Shown: positions 46,007 to 56,244 of the stretch, in pieces
Position numbering within the stretch: position 1 is the first letter of the stretch
Layout: every line of letters starts with the position of its first letter
Assembly: GCF_049243985.1 (NCBI RefSeq)
Contig: NC_135384.1
Location: 11,094,501-11,158,500 of the forward strand
From: Paroedura picta
Taxonomy: Eukaryota > Chordata > Lepidosauria > Squamata > Gekkonidae
Direction of reading: 5' to 3'
Length of the DNA stretch: 64,000 nucleotides
Notes under the pieces: model-generated
Databases searched by the model: none
Told to the model about the DNA's origin: nothing
What the model saw: the letters and a program-made list of their open reading frames with translations, nothing else
Translations under genes and position numbers: made by a program

Positions 46007-49000
46007 CTGAAGAACCGGGAGGGAGGGGGGGGAGAGAACAACAACACAGGTGTCCCGTATCAGCAGGTACATGTAAATGATGGAGAGACGGACACTGGGG
46101 AGGGGAAGCAATAGGTACTCTGGTAAAATATATAAGACGTCTTGGGATATCATAGAATCGTAGAGTTGGAAGGGGCCATACAGGTCATCTAGTCCAACCC
46201 CCCTGCTCAACGCAGGATCAGCCCAAAGCATCTTCATAGAATCATAGAATCATAGAATCATAGAGTTGGAAGGGGCCAGACAGGCCATCTAGTCCAACCC
46301 CCCTGCTCAACGCAGGATCAGCCCAAAGCATCCTCATAGAATCATAGAGTTGGAAGGGGCCAGACAGGACATCTAGTCCAACCCCCTGCTCAACGCAGGA
46401 TCAACCCAAAGCATCCTCATAGAATCATAGAGTTGGAAGGGGCCAGACAGTCCATCTAGTCCAACCCTCTCCTCAACGCAGGATCAGCCCAAAGCATCCT
46501 GAAGGATATGTCCGTTCCATAGTCACAGTTCTGTAAATAAAACTTGTAGCGTCTTATATCCTTCATCAGGGAATTTCTTCCACGTTTTTTTAAATCAATA
46601 ACATTTATATATTTTTAAAAAACGCACAATACAGAATTTCAGAAAGCACCACAGAATTTGTCTGAGCCACAGACCGGAATGGACATTTCACAGAAATCAG
46701 TGCTTGCTGGTTTTTCTGTGATCATATTATTAACCCCCCCCTCAAAAAAAATTCTAAGTTTCTCCACAGGTTGGAGGAAGAAGAAAATGGGCTATGAGTG
46801 TAGACAGCAAAGCACAAACAAGGGGATGGGGTTATGAGGTGTGTGTTTGTGTGTGTGTGTATGTATGTTTCAATTTATACCATGCCCCTCCCAGCATGCC
46901 GGTTTGGGGTGATCTATGCTGCCTTCCACATTTCAAAGGAAAAAATGCTGCTTTCCCTTCTCCCTGCCCCCTACCCCCCTGCAGCTCATAAACCTGCCCA
47001 TAACCAGATACTGCAAAAGACAATTCAGTATTTAGGACTCTCTCTTCAGAAGGGAATCATCCCAGCCTCTCCCGGCAGAGTTCCGCCTTCTGTCTGAGAT
47101 TCCTACAGCAGAGGACGGCAGGTTGGGTGAAACGTTATATTTAGTTCCTCCCAGTTGCGGAAATCTCTGCCTTAAAATAGCCGCTGGATTCCTTAAACCC
47201 ACTCTAAAGGTGTCATTGATGATGGGCAGCGCATGCACCCCCTCCCCCAAATTCCCTAGGCCTCAGCTCCCACCTGTATGGCTCAGGGGGAAATCACCAT
47301 TTGAGACCACCCCATCCCAATTCCCCCACTCCTGTTTCCACACCTGGCACAGCTGGCAATGGAACGGGCGCTCCTCATTGTGGACCACCTCGTGGCTGAA
47401 CAGCTCCCACGCCCGTTTGAAGGCCTTGGCGCAGACGGCACACTGGAACGGCTTCTCGTCCACAATCACCTCCCGGATCTCAAAGTCCTCCCCCTGCCGG
47501 CTGCTGTGCTGCGGGCAGGGAGAGAGGAGCGCCACCTCCGGGGCGGGCACCAGCTTGGCAGAGGAATAGACGCCATGCTCGTCTATCAGCTGCACAATGT
47601 CCTCAGGGCTGTCTCCCTTCCCCCTGTCCCTCTTCCCCCCTGCCTCCTGCCGGCTCTTCACAGACTCCTGGTCAGCTTCCTGCAACCGGAGGCGCCTCCC
47701 CCTGGAACACCTTGCTTCTCCCGTGCTCTCCGCGGGTGTCTCTGCCTTGTGGGATGCAGACCCTGGCTTCCGATGCCGTGGGGTTTTGCAGTGGGACAGC
47801 CAGAAGAGATGCACTTTGGCCACCTTCTCTCTGGAAGCCTGAGCGACGACATTCTTCTCTGGGGAGGGGACGCTGCGAAAGGAGGTCTTCTCCGTGCAGC
47901 CTGGAGAGCTTCCACCAGAGTCCGGCTCCTTCTCACTGTCACTCCAGTCCGCCAGGGATACCGGCCGTTCCGATCCCTCAGAGCCACTTCCAGGCCTGTG
48001 GCTCGGTGAGAAATCTGGATCGGCGTGGAGCGAAAGAGGACTGTCCATCCCGACAGGTGCCGGCCCTTCGCCGAGCACAGTCCTGTAGAAGAAAGAGTCA
48101 TTTCAGCTGAGCATTTATCTTTCACGAAGTGACAATAGGAAAAACACAGGACGGTCTCAGATAATTCAAAACAAGAAGGCCTATCCTTATATTGTTTAAT
48201 GCTATGATAGGTCTTTTCTTCTTGTGTTGAGCATTTTGAGCAATCCAAGTGCTTTCTGTAAGCACCCACCCTGGACCGTTCAACACCTTGGTTAGATTAA
48301 ATCAGTACATTTACACCCATGTGGCAGAGGACAGAGAGAGGTCGAAGCACGGTGGTTTCCCCAAAACAACACCTGCAGAGTTTGTGGGTCAGGTGTAACT
48401 GCAGCGAGGGCTTTTGTGGTCTCACGCTGAGCCAAGCAAAGAGAACACAGACTTCTTTGCTTGCAGGGCTCATCCATCATGCTCTGGATCCCGTTGCTCT
48501 AATTATTGCATTTATACCTTGCCTTGCTAAAGTGGCTTACATCTTTCCCCTTCGTGCACCCAGCAAGCAATTTTAATCCAGCAAGCACTGCGGTCTTCTC
48601 AAGCTCTGGTTTCTTGTCCTGCTGAGCAGGGATGATGAGCTCGGTCATCAGTGAGAGCATATCCTGCATACATTGGATAATGCACTTTCAGTGTGTTTTT
48701 GCAGCTGGATTGTCTGGTGCAAAACAGGAAAATCTACTTCTAAAGTGCACTGAGAGTGGATTATCCAACATGTGCGGAATGAGACAAAGTTCTAGAAGAG
48801 CTGAATACTGCTCGGTAATATTTTATTCCTTTGTTTTATTTTTCAGTTTGTATGTTGTCCCTCCCCAGAGGGCTCAGGGCAGCTCACAATAGTCCCAGGA
48901 AAGGCCCTGTAGTAGATTGGTCATGCTCTAAGCCAGGGGTAGTCAACCTGTGGTCCTCCAGATGTTCATGGACTACAATTCCCATGAGCCCCTGCCAGCA

Positions 49001-49898
49001 AATGCTGGCAGGGGCTCATAGGAATTGTAGTCCATGAACATCTGGAGGACCACAGGTTGACTACCCCTGCTCTAAGCTACTCTTCCTCAACACACACAAG
49101 AGGTTTTCTGTTTTGCTCTGTTGGCACACCATGCTGTTCATCTCCTAAGCCAAAGCTACTCTCCCAAACCAATAAAACACATTCCACAGACGGGCCAAAC
49201 TGGATGGCAAGGGGCACGTATGGCCAGGAGGCCTCAATCAACCAGTCTTTATTACCATCACAGACCGGCACTAATCTTACCAGTTTCCATCAAAATAAAA
49301 TTTAGCCCCATGCATGCAAGAAAATTCAGTGAAAGGTACATGTTCAGAAGGGACTATGTCTTAACAGCAGATACAAGAACATTACAATACTCCATTCTGT
49401 GTGTAAACATAAGTCACCGGGTAACTGACGAATTCGAAACGCTGCCATGCAAATCTTCAGTTAGGGCTGATACTTGTGGATTTCCATCTACAGGTTGCAA
49501 TTCTGCGTATGTGGAGTCTTACAGTCCAGGCTGCCTACTAAGAGTGGGGAGAATGAACTTGGAATAAGACTCTTGGTAGAGGAGCTACAAAGAACATGTT
49601 CCCTGGTTTCTATCTCCCATGATCCACGGGGATCAATGGAAAAGGAAGCATCAAAGATCACGGTGCAATGCATGCATATGTGTGTGTTTTTGTGTGAGCC
49701 TCAGAGCAGCCAGCAGGCCTATCCACGGTTCTGAGGGCCAAAAGATTAGTCTCCACATTTCAATATACTTACTTAAATGCGTCTCTCTGGTCAGGCTTAT
49801 GACTACCTGCAAGCGAAACAGGATCCTGAATGTGGCACAAGCCTCCTTTCGAAGCAGCCCGCTGCGATACTGTCCATGGCCCCCGGATCTCCAGCCAT
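45191..49898 (-). CDS. C2H2 zinc-finger protein, 11 fingers, three coding exons
   Basis: Likely a nuclear DNA-binding transcription factor. The three exons (49807-49898, 47344-48082, 45191-46006) join in frame to about 548 residues. Residues ~32-230 are a Ser/Glu/Lys-rich region without a KRAB or SCAN box. Eleven C-x2-C-x12-H-x3-H fingers follow, from FQCAVCAKAFKRAWELFSH to YKCPVCQKGFAHPSNLLQH. Most linkers have the ERP or GERP form; finger 5 is followed by a DDKPH linker. Finger 2 is interrupted by an intron just after its second cysteine. The first coding exon is inferred from a phase-consistent donor (GCAG|GTAGTC) and is the weakest part. I do not recognise a one-to-one mammalian name. Confidence 0.85.
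46151..46500 (-). repeat. Tandem array of four CR1 3' ends
   Basis: Four head-to-tail units of 83-100 bp (46151, 46234, 46334, 46418), each opening CATAGAATCATAGAGTTGG and closing GATCAGCCCAAAGCATC. The second has extra ATAGAATC octamers. The near identity points to tandem duplication of one CR1 end. Lies in the zinc-finger gene intron, about 150 bp from the last exon. Confidence 0.85.
47344..48082 (-). CDS. Zinc-finger gene middle coding exon (linker, finger 1, start of finger 2)
   Basis: 739 nt; acceptor TTCTTCTACAG, donor TGCCAG|GTGTGG. Encodes TVLGEGPAPVGMDSPL, an acidic/serine segment (LADWSDSEKEPDSGG), a basic segment, DIVQLIDEHGVY, then EKPFQCAVCAKAFKRAW (finger 1) and RPFHCQLCQ (first half of finger 2). 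Confidence 0.9.
48660..48786. mobile_element. Foldback MITE, TTGGATAATGCACTTT family, second copy
   Basis: Same arms and middle (GCAGCTGGATTGTC) with more mismatches. Confidence 0.75.
48934..49069. mobile_element. Palindromic hAT-type MITE, full length (136 bp), variant arm
   Basis: Perfect 8-bp duplication CTCTAAGC (48926-48933 and 49070-49077). Shares the CAACCTGTGGTCCTCC variant with the 41.1-kb copy, so both may come from one subfamily. Confidence 0.92.
49807..49898 (-). CDS. Probable first coding exon of the zinc-finger gene
   Basis: ATG followed by AGDPGAMDSIAAGCFERR to SGSCFAC and donor GCAG|GTAGTC in phase 2, which joins the next exon without a stop. An acceptor-like TTAACTCTCAG lies about 25 nt upstream of the ATG. 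No homology supports it; if it is untranslated, translation could start at the in-frame ATG (GMDSPL) of the next exon. Confidence 0.45.
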
Positions 49899-50141
49899 CT
49901 AATTCGACCACAAAGCAATCCTGAGAGTTAACTGGAGTCTTCAACAACTGGCAAGAATGGAAATGAACAATGTAGAAAGTCAGCCTTGGACAACAAACTA
50001 ACCTACCTGGTCACTCCAGGCTTTCTAATAACACTTGTTATTTGTTTGTTTGTTTATCAGATTTCTATGCCACCCTTCAGGAAGGATACTAGCTGGGAGA
50101 TAAGCTATAATGCCTGTCCCCTTGACAGTCTTGGTGTAGTG

Positions 50142-50395
50142 AGTCAGGTTGGTGTCGTGGTTAAGGGCGGCGGTCTCTAATTTGGAGAACTGGGTTTGTT
50201 TCCCCGTTCCTCCTTCACATGCAGTCTGCTGGGTGACCTTGGGCCAGTTGCAGTTCTCTCAGAGCTCTCTCAGCCTCACCTACCTCAGGAGGTGTCTGTT
50301 GTGGGGAGAGGAAGGGAAGGCGATTGTAAGCCGCTTTGAGACTCCCTCAGGTAGTAAAAGCAGGGTATGAAAACCCCAGTTCTCCTCTTCCTTTC
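50142..50395 (+). mobile_element. Sauria-type SINE, full length
   Basis: GTTGGTGTCGTGGTTAAGGG, GGGTTTGTTTCCCCG, GATTGTAAGCCGCTTTGAG. Confidence 0.88.
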
Positions 50396-50879
50396 AGCAT
50401 TGCCTTTCATAAGAGAAATCTGGTTCTTTTTTTTTTTTTTTTTGCTCCACAATTTTGGTTGGCACAACATGCTATTCCACTCGAAAGTCACACATCCAAA
50501 GAGCCTTCGTTGTTACGTATTTCTGACTGTCTGATAGCAAAGAAAATCAGACTCTGTCCCACAAGAAGACATGATGGGATTACATAATAACACAACATGG
50601 GCCTGGGACAAAAAGACTTGTAGGAAAATTGGGAAGCTGACCTGCTCTGAGGCGTGCGCAGAAGTTAGCATCCGTGGATGGCAACTCTTGCAGGCAGTCA
50701 AAAACCCAGCCCCCACCTTCCACCTGAACAAAAGCTTAAGGGATGGAGCAAGGGATCACGCCCCTTACCTACTTTGTATGCGTTTCCTTTTGAAACATAA
50801 TAAAACCAACCAAGAAAACAAAACTAAACGGGGACTTTAGGACTGCCTCTTCCATAATAAGCGCTTGATAAAGGAGAGG

Positions 50880-51560
50880 GAGACGCGGAGGGGGGGGAGG
50901 GAGAAGTGAGCCGTCCCACGTGCTAAAATTTACCCCAAAGGTGTTTTCTTTATGGGGCAAGACAGTGACTTAAATATTTTTCTTCTCTTTTCCGGGGAGG
51001 GGGGTCCCTGACTCTTGCCCCCCCTCCCAGCGGCATTTGCTGCCAAAGCAACATAGCCAAACTGCAGCCCCCTCCCCTCCAGCCCCCTCCCCTCCCAAGC
51101 GTTGCACCCTTCCTCGGCCAAGAAAGGGGGGGGAGAGAAGAGTGAAGCCACCCCCCTTTTTTTTGCCTGCAGGGAAGAGGACGCGACTATGACTCACCCC
51201 ACAGCCTCCTCCTCCTCCTCCTCCTCCTTCCTCCGCCCCTCCTGGCCGGCGCCGTTTTGCACCAGCCCGCCCCCCCCCCTTGCAAAAAAGACCCCCTCCC
51301 CTTCCTCTGCGCAGCCCCTGCAGCACTTCCGACGGCCTCGCTCCTTGGCCCCCCCTTCCTCCTGCAACGCGCATGCCCCATCTGGCACCCCTCGCGCCTG
51401 CTTGCTTGGCCGGGGGTGCCCCCCACCCTAACCACGCCCACGCCTTCGCCCTCCCTCTCGACTGGCAGGGGGACGGAGGCAGCCCAAGCGAGACCCCCGG
51501 GGGCGGGAGGAAAGATCTTGCAGGAGGGAGGGACATGTAGATTGCAGCTTTGCATGGAAA
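50880..51560 (-). promoter_or_regulatory. GC-rich region, candidate promoter of the zinc-finger gene
   Basis: GC-rich, with several CpGs, long C and G runs and a CCT repeat; it lies about 1 kb upstream of the first inferred coding exon. A consensus AP-1 site TGACTCA is at 51191-51197. Strand assignment follows the nearest gene and is inferred. Confidence 0.4.
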
Positions 51561-51624
51561 CAACAACGACAACAACAACAAAAGTCATGTAAAAAATAAA
51601 TAGACAGACACAATGCAGGTTTAG

Positions 51625-51770
51625 ATTCAAATGAGTTGCCGTGTTGGTCTGAAGTAGCACAATAAAATCAGAGTCCAGTAGCACCTTTAAGACCAACAAA
51701 GATTTATTCAAAATGGAATAAATCTTTGTTGGTCTTAAAGGTGCTACTGGACTCTGTTTTTATTTGACAG
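51625..51770. mobile_element. Compact hairpin copy of the GTTGGTCTTAAAGG family
   Basis: Arms at about 51662-51711 and 51717-51767 form a near-perfect hairpin with a ~5-bp loop; preceded by the family end AGATTCAAATGAGTTGCC. Confidence 0.8.
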
Positions 51771-51897
51771 TGCAGGTTTGAAAGGCTCACAGGTTCAGGG
51801 TGGGCTCGAGGGAGTCTTTAAGGAATGCCATGCGGAAGCCCGGATCAATTTCATTAGTTTCTGCTGATGGCATGTGCTAGAAAGGGTCAGCAATAGG

Positions 51898-52162
51898 AAG
51901 AAGCAATATGCCCCACTATTCTCTACCCGGAGGAGTCTCAAAGCGGCTTACCAGCACCTTTCTTTCCTCTTCAGGCAAGAGACATCCTGTGTGGGAGGTG
52001 GGGCCGAGAGACCTCTGACAGGAATGCTCTGAGAGAACAGCTCCAACAGGACTGAGACTAGCCCAAGGTCACCCAGCTGGTTGCATGTGGAAAAGTGGGG
52101 GATCGAACCTGGCTTGCTGGATTAGAAGCCGGTGCTCTTAACCACTATACAGTGGTGGCTCC
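51898..52162 (-). mobile_element. Sauria-type SINE, full length
   Basis: GAGTCTCAAAGCGGCTTACC, GTGGGGGATCGAACCTGGC, TTAACCACTATACAGTGG. Confidence 0.88.
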
Positions 52163-52439
52163 TGAAATGGTCTTCCTCTTTTTTTCTTTTTGAAAGGGTC
52201 ACTCGGGGATTATTTTAATTATTTTCTGGGAACCAATGCAACATCAACCAATGCGGAAAATGAGAAACGGTTTTGGAAGGTAGACTCAAACAAACACGAT
52301 AACCCAGTCCTGGAAGGGATTTATTTGATGGCCTGGAACTGTCCTTAGCTGACTTTATTAAGAGCTTAAGGTGTGCTCAATCTAGGCAACTGTACTAAAA
52401 AATCAAAAAGCAGCAACCACTGTCAATACCTTTTAATCT

Positions 52440-52860
52440 ATATCACATAAATACATGTAGGCATGTGGGCAAGATTGAATATAGTGCAGTGATATATGCC
52501 TCTGTAACCTGTAGGCTAGACTGTGTTACCATGCTGTATGTGGGGCTGCCCTTGATGACAATTTGGAAGGTTCATTTGTTAATATGGACGGCTTCTTGTA
52601 TCATATGGTGCTGGGTTTGGAACAGCCTCAGTTGCTTCTCATTTGCTTCTGTTCAAGCCTTTTGCCATCTAGGATGCACATATGTAAAGCACATCTGCGG
52701 CCCTTATGAAGCCACAGAGCAAAGCTTGTGAACCCTGCTCACCCTAGTCTAGTGCTGTTGGCTACAAGCTGTTGTTGTGTCTTCTTCAGAGCCAGCCCTC
52801 AGCTGTGGAAAGAGCTCCCCCTAGAGGTCTGCCGATTCCTGTGGCCGGAAAAAAGGGGAT
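52440..52860 (+). mobile_element. Old L2-clade LINE fragment
   Basis: Decayed coding traces TCRLDCVTMLYVGLPL and SPQLWKELPLEV match the L2 C-terminal region (TSRLDFCNSLYTGLPL and WWNELPEE). Old and interrupted. Confidence 0.6.
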
Positions 52861-54044
52861 TTCCGCACCCGTTATATGTAGCGTCATGCCAGTCGAACGT
52901 AGGCGTTATATTCTGGCCCCTTCACATGACAGTGCCCATATCCAGTGTCTGGCCTGCTGACTGCTCGCTACATCCTCTATTTTAAAGCACTTCTTTGGGA
53001 ATCGCATAGTGGAATCACCACGCTAAAAAGCACTAGTGAACAGAGTGCAACTAGCAGGCAACCAGCAGAAGGAAGATATGGAGGCTTAAACACGCTACAG
53101 TTGTCTGTATTATCCTTCCCTTGCACTTGCCTCCCTCTCCCAGGAACAGGAATTTCTTTTTTAAAATGGTGACGTGCCTGGAGCAACGAATTGGCGGGCA
53201 TGCATGTAGGCAAGGCCAGAAATAAAAGACCTTGAACAGAGACAGATGCGGCAGGGGAAGAGAAGGCAGCAGGGGGAGTGGTAAACAATGACAAATAAAG
53301 TTTTGTTTGTGGCACAAAGCATGGCTCTTGAAAGTGGCGTTCAAAAGCACTATGCATGTATGATTCCGTGCATAGTCACTGCAACGGATAAGTCTGAATT
53401 AAAAAAAAATTAGTGAGCATTGCAGGACCTTTAAACTGCTTAGTTGATCTGCTGTTGACCACCTCAGGTTCTCATGCAAGGTGGAGTATACATGCTCTGT
53501 ATTCTTGGTGCTTGGGGGGCTTCTGGAGTTCTGGCCATGCTGGTGGACCTCCTGATGGCACCTGGATTTGGGCCACAGTGTTGGATTGGATGGGCCATTG
53601 GCTTGATCCAGACTGGCTTTTCTAGAAGTTATTGTTCTGTGTTCAGCCCCGATCGAGGCAGAAGCTGTTATCAGGTGCTGTTGCTATGGCAACCAATTAG
53701 AGGCTCCAGGTATAGGGCCTTGGGATATGCATGAAACAAGGGAGCAGCACCTGTGCACCAACCCTGGTCTTAAAAACTACCTTCCAGCACGTTGCAATGG
53801 AGGCAGTTCCCTCAGGGAGCAGGCCTCTCGGTAGGCCTGCTACTGATTTAAACATGTGTTTGGATTCAAGCTTCACCATCACATCTTGGCCTGGCGAATT
53901 AAGATTTTAAAACCTGGAAACCCCTGAAGGGTCAGCATGAACAGATTTTGAACTAAGAGCAAAGAAAAAAGAAAAGGGACATTTAAACTCTCCTTGAAAC
54001 ATGTATTAAAAATAGGATTCAGACAGCATCCTGTCCATCTAAAG

Positions 54045-54114
54045 CAGAGGTAGCCAAATTGTGGCTCTCCAGATGTCCATGGACTACAATTCCCACAAGC
54101 CCCTGCCAGCATGC
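54045..54114. mobile_element. Half copy of the palindromic hAT-type MITE
   Basis: Left arm only, CAGAGGTAGCCAAATTG to CCTGCCAGCATGC, ending at the centre. Confidence 0.8.
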
Positions 54115-54207
54115 CTGATGGTTTTTAAGCATCTGGATGAAAACTTTTGTCAGCATGGATGAACAGCTATGTAGAACATTTATTGATTTAGACACATAAA
54201 ACCCCAC

Positions 54208-54395
54208 AGTTGCCTCCCCAACAGATGCCCAAGCAGCTTAGTACATTGTCCTCCCCAACTCCCCCTCCATTTTTATCCTCATAACAATAATCTGGTGAGG
54301 TAGGCCAGGCTGAGAGTTATCCAGCAAGCTTCCAATAGCAGAGTCAAAATTCGAATCAGGGTCTCCCAGATCCTGGTCTGACACCCATTAGGAAG
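54208..54395 (-). mobile_element. tRNA-derived SINE
   Basis: CTGGTGAGGTAGGCCAGGC, AAATTCGAATCAGGGTCTCC, GGTCTGACACCC. Confidence 0.65.
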
Positions 54396-55087
54396 TGCTC
54401 TGTACAAGGAGATCTGAACACTTCCTTGTACACCTCCACTGTACAAGGAGATTCTTTCCAATAACATGATGTTTTCCAAGTTAATTTCAAGTCAACGAAC
54501 TAGCATATACAGCTCGCCCACAAGGAAACTGGGAGTGGGCACAGGGGCTTTTTAGCCTGAAAATGTGCTGATAAAGTTTTTGTTTTGTTTTTTAACCCAT
54601 ATATTTGCTTTCTTAGAAATGTGATTGTCAAAAAGCCCACTTCCTTGCTTTTAAATGGATTCTTCGTTTTTCAGGAGCTCTGTCCAGAATAAGCACGCTG
54701 TCGTGGACTTTGCACCGGGAACTTTGTACAGAGATTGGGGAGGGGGGGGGAGAGTTTGTGCAGGTGGGTGGATCCTGTTTTCTGAGAGTGGCCAGGTGCT
54801 TTGTTGAATAGAGAAGGCAGAGAAGGAAAATGAGGGCAGGGGATGAGGCTTTGGAAGAGGAAATGGGAGACAGAGAAGAAGAAAGCTTCACCTGAGTGGA
54901 AGGACTCCACTTTGCCTGCTACATGCATGCAGGGAGGTTATTTAAGCATTAGGGGGAATAGTTTTTTAACTTCAGGTCTGGGAAGGGAGAATATTTACAC
55001 TGAATAGTTATCATCATATTGGATCATAAGAATAGGCTGAACCTCTCCAATTGCCTTCTTTTTACAATGCAAGGCTTGCCCTCCTCC

Positions 55088-55305
55088 CGAGGTGTAGTGG
55101 TTAAGAATGGCGGCCAGTAATATGGAGAATCAGGTCTGATTCCCCATTCCTCCTCATGTAGCCAAGCTGGGTGACCTTGGGCCTGCCCCAGCTCTCTCAG
55201 AGCTCTTTCGCCCTCACATATCTCACAGTGGGAAGAGGAAGAGAGGTCAATGTGACACTTCTTTGGGTAGTAAAAAGCTGGGAACAGAAATACAGCTCTC
55301 TCTTC
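55088..55305 (+). mobile_element. Sauria-type SINE, diverged
   Basis: GGTGTAGTGGTTAAGAATGG, GGTCTGATTCCCCATTCC, GACACTTCTTTGGGTAG. Confidence 0.78.
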
Positions 55306-55349
55306 TCGGATGGGACCTGGAGATCTTCCTGAATTTAAACTATTCTCCT

Positions 55350-55485
55350 CAGGAGTAGTCAAATTGCGGCCCTCCAGATGTCCGTGGGCCAAAATTTCCA
55401 TGAGCCCCTGCCAGTGAATGCTGGCAGGGGCTCATGAGAATTGTAGTCCATGGACATCTGGAGGGCTGCATTTTGACCACCCCTG
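55350..55485. mobile_element. Palindromic hAT-type MITE, full length, older
   Basis: Same 136-bp palindrome with more arm mismatches; no clear flanking duplication. Confidence 0.85.
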
Positions 55486-55734
55486 CTCCAGATGGTCCAT
55501 ATCAGTTCATGTGGAGAAAATGGTAGCTTTGTAGTTGGCCTAACTCTATCCTAAAACTCTCTCCTCAGGCTCCTCCCCACAAATCTCCAGGAATTTCCCT
55601 AGTTGGCAAACCCTGTAAATAGGCCCCACCCATCACATGAGACATTTGTCTTCATGCAGGTTCCATGATTCACACCATAGCAAATGGGAATCTCCCCTTT
55701 TCTTCATCAGAGGACAAACTGGATGGATCCAAGG

Positions 55735-55858
55735 CAATGTTTATGAGTCAGTACAGTAAACATGGACTCCGGGGAATGGTAGAGGACAGGCCTGGAGGAT
55801 CATTGTCCATGGGGTCGCAACGGGTTGGAAACAACTTTGCAACTAACAACAACAGTAA
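55735..55858 (+). mobile_element. BovB (RTE) LINE 3' end
   Basis: Second copy of the same tail: GAGGATCATTGTCCATGGGG, then CAACTTTGCAACTAAC and AACAACAG. Confidence 0.7.
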
Positions 55859-56045
55859 ACATACCCAGATAATGGAATGCATGTTTGTTTTCTTAACTTA
55901 TGATCCCTGTTTTCCAATTTCCTTTTTTGAAAAAGAGCATTAAAATTACTAGAACAAAGAATAATAATGTAATTTTAACTAACCCCCGGACTTCAAGGAC
56001 CAAAATCCTGATACTCTCTGAAGCTCTCCTTCTCCTTAAAAAAAA

Positions 56046-56244
56046 ATTCGATTCAAGTAGGTCGTGTTGGTCTGAAGTAGCAGAACAAATTTTGAGTCCA
56101 ATGGCATCTTTAAGCCCCACAAAGTTTTACTGAAGTTGTAAGTTTCCGTGGGCATGACACACTTTGTGTGCCATGCACACAAAAGCTTAAAACTTGAATA
56201 AAAAATTGTTGGTCTTAAACGTGCCGCTGGACTCAACATTTGAT
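56046..56244. mobile_element. GTTGGTCTTAAAGG-family inverted-repeat element
   Basis: TCGTGTTGGTCTGAAGTAGC and GAGTCCAATGGCATC on the left, TGTTGGTCTTAAACGTGCCG on the right. Confidence 0.75.

Noticed and set aside
45092-46114. 340-codon plus-strand open frame
   Set aside because: Exact antisense of the zinc-finger exon; the repeating pattern mirrors the finger repeats.
46151-46500. CRISPR-like array of regular repeats
   Set aside because: Units are CR1 3' ends in a vertebrate intron, with no separate spacers.
45191-49898. Naming the zinc-finger gene ZNF219, the neighbour of ARHGEF40 in human
   Set aside because: Finger number, spacing and linkers do not fit ZNF219 as I recall it; the name would rest on position alone.
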